A DNA stretch of 64,000 bases, taken from contig CANFPJ010000002.1 of NCBI GenBank assembly GCA_947448885.1, positions 1-64,000 on the forward strand, given 5' to 3'. The notes beneath the pieces were generated by a model. That model made no database searches. It was given only the letters and a program-made list of their open reading frames with translations, and was not told the DNA's origin. Source of the stretch: Comamonadaceae bacterium (lineage in GTDB: Bacteria > Pseudomonadota > Gammaproteobacteria > Burkholderiales > Burkholderiaceae_C). The first letter of the stretch is position 1; every line of letters starts with the position of its first letter. This document shows positions 55,547 through 64,000 of the stretch, in pieces. Both the position numbers and the translations under genes were made by a program.

Positions 55547-56182
55547 ATGAGCCAAACCAACATCACCACCCAGAAAGCCCTGGGCAGCGGCGTCATCATC
55601 GAGGCGGTGCATTCCATGACCGGTGCCGAATCGATCGCGCCCGACCACATGGGCCGCGCCCGCGTGCCGGCGCAAGGCTATGTACCGCAATCGGTGGCCC
55701 AGATCGACCCAGCCGTGATGCACCAGGTGCAAACGCTGTTGTTTCGCCAAGCCGCCATGCTCGACGCCAAATGCTGGGCCGATTGGATCGCCTTGTTCAG
55801 CGATGACGGCGTGTATTGGATGCCGTCCAACCCCGATCAGACCGATTGGGCCAGCCAGCCGTCCATCTTTGCCGAAGACCCTTTGCTGATGGAAGTGCGC
55901 ATGGGCCGTTTGCAACACCCCAATGCCTGGTCGCAAGCAGCCAATTGGTCGACCAACCACATCGTGGGCAATGTGATGATCGAGCATACCGATAAAGACA
56001 CGCTCGAGGTGTATTCACGCTTTCACATGCTGGAGTTGCGCCGCGACAATGTGCGCCACTTTGCCGGCAGTTACCGCCACAGCTTGGTGCGCGTGGGCAG
56101 CGACTGGAAGATCAAGTTGCAGCGCGTCGACATGGCCAACGCCCAGGGCGCTTACGACTACGTGATCCAAGCCTGGGTGTGA
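55547..56182 (+). CDS. Aromatic-ring-hydroxylating dioxygenase beta subunit (pair 3)
   Basis: MHQVQTLLFRQAAMLDAKCWADWIALFSDDGVYWMPSNPDQTDW. Confidence 0.87.
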   Translation: MSQTNITTQKALGSGVIIEAVHSMTGAESIAPDHMGRARVPAQGYVPQSVAQIDPAVMHQVQTLLFRQAAMLDAKCWADWIALFSDDGVYWMPSNPDQTDWASQPSIFAEDPLLMEVRMGRLQHPNAWSQAANWSTNHIVGNVMIEHTDKDTLEVYSRFHMLELRRDNVRHFAGSYRHSLVRVGSDWKIKLQRVDMANAQGAYDYVIQAWV

Positions 56183-56192
56183 AGCCATTCAG

Positions 56193-56214
56193 GACCGCTT
56201 GAAATCCAGCGGTC
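56193..56214. terminator. Hairpin GACCGCT-N8-AGCGGTC between convergent genes (no clear U-tract)
   Basis: Perfect 7-bp inverted repeat 10 bp after the beta-subunit stop. Confidence 0.35.
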
Positions 56215-56277
56215 TCTGGCGGACCCAGGTGCTGCACGCCTGGCGTGGACAGGCGGATGCAGGCCTGGTTCAGCGCT

Positions 56278-56646
56278 TCACCACTGACCGGTTTCCATGT
56301 GGATGGCGACCTCGCAGTCGTCAAAGATGGCCAATTTGGCGATCTTCACCCGCACCCCCAGCACACCGGGCAAACCCATCAGGCGCGAGGCCAGTTTGCC
56401 GATCAGGCTCTCGAGCAAATTGACATGCTCGGCGGTGCATTCGGCAATGATGATGCTGCGCACCTTGCGGTAGTCCAGCACATGGGTGATGTCGTCGTCG
56501 CTGGGCATCAGCGGTTGTGAACCCAAGTTCAGTTCGGCGTCGACTTGTATCGGTTGGGGCGCATGTTGCTCTTGCGGCAATATCCCCAAATTGGCGTCAA
56601 AGCGCAGCCCCGTGAGGCTCAGGGTTTGGGTGCCTTTGCTGGCCAT
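56278..56646 (-). CDS. Dihydroneopterin aldolase-family protein (FolB-like, copy 1)
   Basis: LTGLRFDANLGILPQEQHAPQPIQVDAELNL...HVLDYRKVRSIII...VKIAKLAIFDDCEVAIHME. Confidence 0.78.
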   Translation of the reverse strand: MASKGTQTLSLTGLRFDANLGILPQEQHAPQPIQVDAELNLGSQPLMPSDDDITHVLDYRKVRSIIIAECTAEHVNLLESLIGKLASRLMGLPGVLGVRVKIAKLAIFDDCEVAIHMETGQW

Positions 56647-56655
56647 GTCAGTGCC

Positions 56656-57045
56656 TCACCACACGCCGGGCTTGGCGCGAAAAATTTCCACGCCGACCGC
56701 ATCGCAGTCGGGGTACACATCGGGCTTGCGGGTGGACACCTGTGCCGCCTGCACGCCGGGGTGGGCCAGCAAGGCGGTCATGATGTCATCGCACAAGGTC
56801 TCTTGCAAACCAATGTGGCCTTGGGCCACACGTTGCTGCACCACCTGGCGCACAAAGTCGTAATCCACCACTTCATTCAATTGGTCGTTCCTGACCTGGG
56901 TGTCGGCCAAGGACACATACAAATCGACGTCAATGATCAAACGCTGCGGCGCTTGCTGTTCGAAATCATGGATGCCAATGCGCGCTTGCACTTGCAGGCC
57001 GCGCAAAAAAAGCCGTCGATGGTGTTGCAACAAAAAGGGTGTCAT
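56656..57045 (-). CDS. Dihydroneopterin aldolase-family protein (FolB-like, copy 2)
   Basis: FLRGLQVQARIGIHDFEQQAPQRLIIDVDLYVS...VVDYDFVRQVV...RKPDVYPDCDAVGVEIFR. Confidence 0.8.
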   Translation of the reverse strand: MTPFLLQHHRRLFLRGLQVQARIGIHDFEQQAPQRLIIDVDLYVSLADTQVRNDQLNEVVDYDFVRQVVQQRVAQGHIGLQETLCDDIMTALLAHPGVQAAQVSTRKPDVYPDCDAVGVEIFRAKPGVW

Positions 57046-57827
57046 GGTTGGGATGAGAGCATGTCGTCGACCACAAACAGCACGTCGCGTGCCAGCGGCA
57101 CCAAATGCTGGCCGTTGTCCACTTGGATGCACGTGCCGGTGATGGACGCGGTGTGGGCCAAAAACACCGCTGCTTGCGCCACATCTGTGGGGTCGATCGG
57201 TCGGCGCAGCAAATTCACCTGGGCGGCCTGGTCAAAGTTGGCCTGGGTTTGGGGCCCACTGAGGTACATCAAGCCGGGGGCCACGGCATTCACCCGAACC
57301 TGGGGGGCCAGGCTTTGGGCTTGCAAGCGCACGGCGCGCTCCAAGCCCAGCTTGGACAAGGTGTAGGAAAAATAATCGGGGTTGAGGTTGAACACCTTTT
57401 GGTCCAGCACATGCACCACGCTGGCCTGCCCCGCTGGGCTGTGGGCATGCAAGCGGGCCAAGTGCTGGCCCATGTGCATGGGCGCGAGCAGGTTCACCCG
57501 CAGTTGTTGCAGCGCCAAATCGTCACTGAAGTCACGCCCGGTGTCGGGCTCAAACAAGGAGGCGTTGTTGACAATGCAGCGCAAGCTGGGCCCGGCATGG
57601 GCTTGTGCCTGTTCAAACACCTGGGCCACTGATTCGCCGGTGTCGAGTGCACCCCCCACCGCTGCCGCCGACACGCCAAAGCTTTGCAACTCGCCCACCA
57701 GCGCATGGGCGGCCGATTCAGAGCGCTGGTAATGGCACACCACGCCCCAGCCGCTGCGCGCAAAAGCCAGGGCGATTTCACGACCCAGTCGGTGGGCCGC
57801 ACCGGTGACCAAAACCCAATCGTGCAT
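57042..57827 (-). CDS. SDR oxidoreductase, pteridine-reductase-like
   Basis: WVLVTGAAHRLGREIALAFARSGWGVVCHYQRSE (TGAxxRxG type); YFSYTLSKLGLERAV. Confidence 0.78.
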   Translation of the reverse strand: MHDWVLVTGAAHRLGREIALAFARSGWGVVCHYQRSESAAHALVGELQSFGVSAAAVGGALDTGESVAQVFEQAQAHAGPSLRCIVNNASLFEPDTGRDFSDDLALQQLRVNLLAPMHMGQHLARLHAHSPAGQASVVHVLDQKVFNLNPDYFSYTLSKLGLERAVRLQAQSLAPQVRVNAVAPGLMYLSGPQTQANFDQAAQVNLLRRPIDPTDVAQAAVFLAHTASITGTCIQVDNGQHLVPLARDVLFVVDDMLSSQP

Positions 57828-57883
57828 GTGAAAAAAACGTTGGCCCCTGCGAGACAGTGGCAACAAGGTAGGATGAAGAGGCC

Positions 57884-59005
57884 ATGAATGTACCGCCTTT
57901 TTCGCCACCATCTGCCCCGCCGCTGCAGCGCTTGATCGAGCGCGCCATGGCCAGTGCTGGCGGCTGGTTGGGCTTTGACCGTTTCATGGCCCTGGCCTTG
58001 TATGCCCCTGGCCTGGGCTATTACAGCCGACAAGACCGCTTCATTGGGCCAGACCCGGCGCAAAGCGACTTTGTCACCGCACCCACTTTGGGCCCGTGGT
58101 TTGGCCGCACCCTGGTCCACCCGGTGCGCCAAGCCCTGGCCCACACCGGCACCGACTGCATTTGGGAGTTTGGCGCCGGTACCGGGGATTTGGCGCTGCA
58201 ACTGCTGGCGGGTTTGGGCGATGCCGTGCAGCGCTACACCATCATCGAGCTGTCGGGCGCCTTGCGCGAGCACCAACAAGCCACCTTGCGTGACCACGCC
58301 CACCAAGTGCAGTGGTTGAGCGAATGGCCTGAAGCGATCGACGGCGTGGTGCTGGGCAACGAGGTCATGGACGCCATGCCGGTTCAGTTGTTGCAGCGCA
58401 GCCAAGGCCAATGGCATGAGCGCGGTGTGGTGGCCGCAGCGCCCGGCGAAGCACGCGTTTGGGCTTGGCAAGACCGCCCCAGCAGCGCCCGCCCGCCCAT
58501 TGACATCGACGGCGAGCACGACTACCTGACCGAGGTCCATCCCCAGGCCGAGGCCTTTGTGCGCAGCTTGGCCGAGCGCTTGCAGCGCAGCCACCGGCCC
58601 GGGGTGGTGATCTTGCTGGACTATGGTTTCCCTGAAAGCGAGTACTACCACCCGCAGCGCCACATGGGCACCGTGATGTGCCACCGCGCCCACCGCGCTG
58701 ACAGCGATCCGCTGGCCGATGTGGGCCTCAAAGACATCACCGCCCATGTCAATTTCACCGGCTTGGCCTTGGCCGCGCAAGACGCGGGCTTGCAGGTGTT
58801 GGGTTACACCTCGCAAGCCAATTACTTGCTCAACTGTGGCATCTTGCCTTTGCTCGAGGGCTTGCCCATCGCGCAGCGCCACACCGCCTTGACCTTGATC
58901 CATGAGCATGAAATGGGCGAGTTGTTCAAGGTGCTGGTGTTGGGCAGTGGCCCGCCGTGGAACCCCATGGGCTTTGAGCACGGAGACCGCACCCATGCCC
59001 TTTGA
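57884..59005 (+). CDS. SAM-dependent methyltransferase, NDUFAF7/MidA-like family
   Basis: FDRFMALALYAPGLGYYSRQDRFIGPDPAQSDFVTAPTLGPWFGRTL; FGAGTGDLALQLL; GNEVMDAMPVQLL. Confidence 0.85.
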   Translation: MNVPPFSPPSAPPLQRLIERAMASAGGWLGFDRFMALALYAPGLGYYSRQDRFIGPDPAQSDFVTAPTLGPWFGRTLVHPVRQALAHTGTDCIWEFGAGTGDLALQLLAGLGDAVQRYTIIELSGALREHQQATLRDHAHQVQWLSEWPEAIDGVVLGNEVMDAMPVQLLQRSQGQWHERGVVAAAPGEARVWAWQDRPSSARPPIDIDGEHDYLTEVHPQAEAFVRSLAERLQRSHRPGVVILLDYGFPESEYYHPQRHMGTVMCHRAHRADSDPLADVGLKDITAHVNFTGLALAAQDAGLQVLGYTSQANYLLNCGILPLLEGLPIAQRHTALTLIHEHEMGELFKVLVLGSGPPWNPMGFEHGDRTHAL

Positions 59006-59086
59006 AACAGGTGTGCTTCGCGCACCTTCTCTGGGGCCAGGCCCAGCCACTGGCCGCAAGCCGGCCCACACCCTGGGGGTGCCCTG

Positions 59087-59281
59087 ATGTGGCGCTGGTT
59101 GGTGGTGGTGTTTTTGGCCTTGATTTTGTTCAATGGCCTGATGCCGTGGTTGCGCAAAATGGGTTTTGGCCGCTTGCCCGGGGATTTTCAGTTTCGCCTC
59201 TTTGGGCGCGATTGGTACATCCCCATCACCACCACCTTGGTGCTGAGCATCGTGGCCGCCGGGGTCTCTCGGCTGATTTGA
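59087..59281 (+). CDS. DUF2905 family small membrane protein
   Basis: 64 aa; WLRKMGFGRLPGDFQFRLFGRDWYIPITTTLVLSIV. Confidence 0.85.
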   Translation: MWRWLVVVFLALILFNGLMPWLRKMGFGRLPGDFQFRLFGRDWYIPITTTLVLSIVAAGVSRLI

Positions 59282-59378
59282 CGGTTGATCTGGGTGACCC
59301 CACAGGCCCGGCAGCGGGGGTCTGCTGGCTTCATGTCCACTGGTTAAGATCGGGCGCCATCACCCCCATTTGCCCACC

Positions 59379-60890
59379 ATGCCTATGTCACCTTTGACCC
59401 CCCAGCGCAGCGCCCGAAAAACGGGGCGTGCTGTTGCCTGGGTCGTGCTCGCGCTGGCCTTGGCTGGTGCAGGGACTTGGTACGTTTATGGGCGTCCCAC
59501 GGCCGCCGACATGGCGGGTGAGGCCAAGGGCGAGGGCAAAGGGGGCAGCGCCAAGGGCGGGGGAGGGCGCTTTGGGGGTGGGCGCAACCAAGCCGTCAGC
59601 GCGGCCGAGGTGCAGCGCATGGACGTGCGCCAAACCATTCAAGCCATTGGCACCTTGACGGCCTTGAACACGGCGGTGGTGCGCGCCAAGATCGATGGCG
59701 AACTCAAAGCCCTGCGGTTTTCTGAAGGGCAAATGGTGCGCGCGGGTGATGTGCTGGCCGAGATCGATGACCGCAACGCCCAAGCCCAACTGGCCCAGGC
59801 CGAAGGCCAACTGGCGCGCGATGTGGCGCAACTGCGCAATGCGCAACTTGATTTGCAACGCTACCAAGGCCTGTTGGAAAAAGACGCGATAGCACGCCAG
59901 CAAGTGGAGTCGCAGCAAGCCTTGGTGCGCCAGTTGCAAGGCACGGTGCAGTCCGACCAGGCCCAATTGGATGCGGCCAAACTGCAACTCACCCACACCC
60001 GGGTGGTGGCCCCCATCTCTGGCCGTTTAGGCCTCAAGCAAACCGAGCTGGGCAGCTTGGTGCGCGCGGGCGACGCCAATGGCATTGTCAGCATCACCCA
60101 AACCGACCCGATGGCGGTGTTGTTTGCGGTGCCCGAAATCCATGTGCCCCTGATCCAGCGCAAACTGCGCTCGGGCCAGGTGTTGCCGGTGCAGGTGTGG
60201 GACCGTGAGGCCAAACAGATGTTGGCCCAGGGTCGGGTGAGCAGCACCGACAACGCCATCGACCTGGCCACCGGCACCTTGCGCTTGAAAGCCACTTTTC
60301 CGAATGCCGATGGCAGTTTGTTCCCGAACCAATTTGCCAACATCCGCTTGGAGTTGGACACCCTCAAAGACAGCCTGGCTGTGCCCAGTGCGGCGATTCA
60401 GCGCGGTGCCGCTGGCACGTTTGTGTACGTGGTGCAAGCCGACAACTCGGTGCTGACCAAAGTGGTGCAACTCGATGCCCAAGACGGCGATTGGCAAGCC
60501 ATTCGCGGACCGATCCAAGCGGGTGACAAAGTGGTCACCGATGGCGCCGACCGTTTGCGCGATGGCAGCAAGGTGGAGGTGGTCAAGTCGGCCCCACCAC
60601 GGGCGGCGGCGGTGGACGCTGCCAAAGATTCAAAACCCACCGCGCCTGGCATGCCGCCTGCGGGCGCAGCCAAACCGCCTGCGGGGGCCAGCCCACCTGC
60701 GGCTGCGGCCGCGCCCACAACCCCCCCTGCGGCCGCGCCCGAAGGCCCACCCGGTGGCGGTTCGGGGCGTCCCCCTTGGATGGACCGTTTGCCCCCCGAA
60801 GTGCAAGAGCGGGTGAAAAACATGTCGCCCGAAGAGCGCCGCGCTTTCTTCCAGCGCATGCGCGAGCGCCGCCAATCCCAGGAGCCCTGA
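59379..60890 (+). CDS. RND efflux periplasmic adaptor subunit (MdtA-like), Ala/Pro/Gly-rich C-terminus
   Basis: [83 protein letters not shown]. Confidence 0.9.
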   Translation: MPMSPLTPQRSARKTGRAVAWVVLALALAGAGTWYVYGRPTAADMAGEAKGEGKGGSAKGGGGRFGGGRNQAVSAAEVQRMDVRQTIQAIGTLTALNTAVVRAKIDGELKALRFSEGQMVRAGDVLAEIDDRNAQAQLAQAEGQLARDVAQLRNAQLDLQRYQGLLEKDAIARQQVESQQALVRQLQGTVQSDQAQLDAAKLQLTHTRVVAPISGRLGLKQTELGSLVRAGDANGIVSITQTDPMAVLFAVPEIHVPLIQRKLRSGQVLPVQVWDREAKQMLAQGRVSSTDNAIDLATGTLRLKATFPNADGSLFPNQFANIRLELDTLKDSLAVPSAAIQRGAAGTFVYVVQADNSVLTKVVQLDAQDGDWQAIRGPIQAGDKVVTDGADRLRDGSKVEVVKSAPPRAAAVDAAKDSKPTAPGMPPAGAAKPPAGASPPAAAAAPTTPPAAAPEGPPGGGSGRPPWMDRLPPEVQERVKNMSPEERRAFFQRMRERRQSQEP

Positions 60891-60941
60891 TGCGCGCCGT
60901 GGTGTGCCCGCAGCGGCTTGCTGCGACACCTGGGGAGCGGT

Positions 60942-63900
60942 GGTGAACCTCTCGCGCCTGTTCATCCTGCGCCCGGTGGCCACCTCTTTGTTGATGGTGG
61001 CCATGCTGATCGCCGGCGCTTTGGCTTACCGGTGGTTGCCCATCGCCGCCTTGCCGCAGGTGGATTACCCCACCATCCAAGTCTCCACCCTGTACCCAGG
61101 GGCCAGCCCCGAGGTGGTCACCTCGGCCATCACCGCCCCTTTGGAGCGCCAGTTCGGCCAGATGCCAGGCCTGGACTTGATGAGCTCGGTCAGCTCGGGT
61201 GGCGCGTCCATCATCACCTTGCGCTTTTCGCTCGACCTGGCGCTGGACGTGGCCGAGCAACAGGTGCAGGCCGCGATCAACGCGGGCGCCAATTTGTTGC
61301 CCACCGATTTGCCCATGCCGCCGCTCTACAGCAAGGTCAACCCGGCCGATGCGCCCATTTTGAGCCTGGCCCTGAGTTCGCCCTCTCGCCCCATCACCCA
61401 GGTCAGCGACATGGTGGAAAACCGCATCGCCCAGCGGTTGTCACAAGTCTCGGGTGTGGGTTTGGTCAGCATTGCTGGGGGTCAGCGGCCCTCGGTGCGG
61501 GTGCAGGTCAACCCGGTGGCTTTGGCGGCGGCAGGGTTTTCGCTGGAAGATGTGCGCACGGCCATCAACCAAGCCAATGTCAACCAAGCCAAGGGCAGCT
61601 TGGATGGGCCCAACCGGGCGTCCACCATCGATGCCAATGACCAACTTCGCTCGGCCCAGGAATATGGCCAATTGGTGCTGGCTTACCGCAATGGCAACCC
61701 GTTGCGGCTGCGCGATGTGGCCACCATCGTCGAGGCGCCCGAGAACAGCCGCTTGGCCGCCTGGGCCAACCAAACCCCTGCCGTGGTGTTGCACATTCGG
61801 CGCCAGCCCGGCGCCAATGTGATTGAAACCGTCGATCGCATCCAGGCCTTGTTGCCGCGCCTGCGCGCCGAACTCCCCGACTCGGTGGACTTGCAGGTGA
61901 TGAGCGACCGCACGGTGACCATCCGCGCATCGGTGCGCGATGTGCAGTTTGAATTGATGCTGGCCGTGGCCTTGGTGGTGATGGTGATCTTTTTGTTTTT
62001 GCGCAACGCCGCCGCCACCTTGATCCCCAGTGTGGCCGTGCCGCTGTCGCTGGTGGGCACCTTTGGGGTGATGTACCTGGCGGGTTTTTCGATCAACAAC
62101 CTGACCTTGATGGCCTTGACCATCTCCAGCGGCTTTGTGGTCGATGACGCCATCGTGATGATCGAAAACATTGCCCGCCACTTGGAGCAGCGCGCCAAAG
62201 ACGGCGATGCACTGGAGGGCGATTGGCGCGCGGCCGCTTTGGCCGCTGCCCTGAGTGGATCGCGCCAAATTGGGTTCACCATCATCTCGCTGACTTTTTC
62301 GTTGATTGCCGTGCTCATCCCGTTGTTGTTCATGGCCGATGTGGTGGGGCGTTTGTTTCACGAGTTCGCCATCACCTTGGCGGTGTCGATTTTGATTTCT
62401 GCCGTGGTCTCGCTGACCCTGACCCCCATGATGTGCGCCCGTTTGCTGCGGCCCCACTCGGCGCAAAACAGCAGCGCTTGGTCGCTGGCCCTGGGCCGAA
62501 GCATCGATGCCTGGATCGAGCGCTATGGCCGCAGCTTGGGGCGCGTGCTGGACAACCCAGCCCGTGTGTGGGCGCTGTTCGGTTTGAGCTTGGCCAGCAC
62601 CGTGGCCTTGTACCTGTGGGTGCCCAAAGGTTTTTTCCCCTTGCAAGACACCGGCAGTTTGCAAGTCATCACCGAGGCCACCCAGTCGACATCGTTTGAC
62701 GCCATGGCACAGCGCCAGCAAGCCCTGGCCGAAGTGCTGCTGCGCGATCCAGCGGTGCACAGCCTGACCTCGTTCATTGGCGTGGACGGCACCAACACCA
62801 GCCTCAACACCGGGCGCATGACGCTGCAACTGGTGCCCAAAGCCGAGCGCGATGCGCCCTTGACAGCCGTGGTCGAGCGCCTGACCCGGCTGAGCGACCA
62901 AGTCAGCGGCATGCGCATCTTTGTGCAACCGGTGCAGGACTTGAGCATTGAGGACCGGGTGGCGCGCACCCAATACCAGTTCATGCTCAGCGGGCCTGAT
63001 CTGCAGGCTTTGGGGCTTTGGTCGCAACGCTTGATCGAGCGCATGCGCGCCATGGCCGAGCTGTCGGACCCGGCCAGCGATTACCAAGACCAGGGCTTGC
63101 AGGCCTATGTGCAAATCGACCGAGAGGCCGCTGCCCGCTTGGGGGTGAGTGTGTCGGCCATCGATTTGGCTTTGTACAACGCGTTTGGCCAGCGCTTGAT
63201 CTCCACCATCTTCACCCAAAGCAACCAGTACCGCGTGGTGCTGGAAGTGGCCAGCGCCCAGCGCCTGGGCCCTGCGGCATTGCAGCGCTTGTATGTGCCC
63301 GCCACCGCCGGCGCGCAAGTGCCTTTGTCGTCATTGGCCCAGGTGGTGGAAAAACCCGCCTTGCTCAGCATCACCCATGTGGCCCAGTACCCGGCGGTCA
63401 CCTTGTCGTTCAACCCGGCGCCGGGTTTTGCGCTGGGCCAGGCGGTGCGCGCCATTGAGTCGGCCCGCGCTGAGATGTTGGATGAAGGCATGCCGGTGTC
63501 GATCGAAACCCGCTTCCAGGGGGCGGCCTTGGCGTTTCAAGCCTCGCTGGTCAATACCTTGTGGCTGATCTTGGCCGCGGTGGTGACCATGTACATCGTG
63601 CTGGGCATTTTGTATGAGAGTTACATCCACCCCATCACCATTTTGTCCACCTTGCCGTCGGCTGGGGTGGGGGCCTTGCTGGCGCTGATGCTGGCAGGCA
63701 TGGACCTGGGGATGATTGCGGTGATTGGCATTGTGTTGCTGATCGGCATTGTCAAGAAAAACGCCATCATGATGATTGACTTTGCGCTCGACGCCGAGCG
63801 CGAACAAGGACTGGCCCCGCGTGAGGCCATTCACCAAGCGTGCTTGCAGCGCTTTCGCCCAATTTTGATGACCACCTTGTGCGCCTTGCTCAGTGCCTTG

Positions 63901-64000
63901 CCCTTGATGCTCGGCAGCGGCGTGGGCAGCGAGTTGCGCCAACCCTTGGGCGTGACCATGGTCGGCGGCTTGATCGTCAGTCAGTGGCTGACCTTGTACA
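60942..64000 (+). CDS. RND efflux inner-membrane transporter (MdtB-like), truncated by the window end
   Basis: [58 protein letters not shown]; open reading frame runs through the window end. Confidence 0.9.

Noticed and set aside
61441-63318. 625-aa minus-strand ORF
   Set aside because: Antisense to the RND transporter; no recognisable domain.
1-64000. Mobile elements, prophage, tRNA/rRNA genes
   Set aside because: No transposase, integrase, phage structural gene, or recognisable tRNA/rRNA sequence was noticed on reading; a tRNA or ncRNA scan was not possible here.

Overview
This 64 kb window is high-GC and gene-dense, and it looks like a chromosomal segment of a betaproteobacterium (Comamonadaceae-like, by inference). 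It is dominated by aromatic and organic-acid catabolism. The left end carries a complete aerobic benzoyl-CoA ('box') locus: bclA fragment and boxD on the minus strand, boxR-boxC-boxB-boxA on the plus strand, with BoxR-type operators (TGCA-N6-TGCA) visible. The middle holds several small catabolic modules: haloacid dehalogenase / MR-MLE enolase / ornithine-cyclodeaminase family; a phthalate-type Rieske oxygenase flanked by two paralogous TctC/Bug binding proteins; and a LeuCD-like / isochorismatase-family / double PuuE-like deacetylase operon. From about 30.4 to 53.1 kb there is a collinear run of about 21 plus-strand genes. It contains an opine-dehydrogenase-like gene, a TRAP transporter, two Rieske oxygenase alpha/beta pairs flanking an IorA/IorB-type 2-oxoacid:ferredoxin oxidoreductase, a CoA ligase, a thiolase-like protein, an unusual DUF35-SDR fusion, a cyclase-family (isatin hydrolase/kynurenine formamidase-like) hydrolase, an SDR and a LIV-type ABC transporter. 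A third Rieske pair with a divergent LysR follows. The right end has folate-type genes (two tandem folB-like), an NDUFAF7-like methyltransferase and an RND efflux system. The best candidate for an undescribed system is the Rieske-IorAB-Rieske/thiolase/DUF35-SDR/cyclase cluster. A second candidate is the LeuCD/amidase/PuuE operon. No tRNA, rRNA, CRISPR, IS element or prophage was recognised. All family calls come from reading the sequence; no searches were run.
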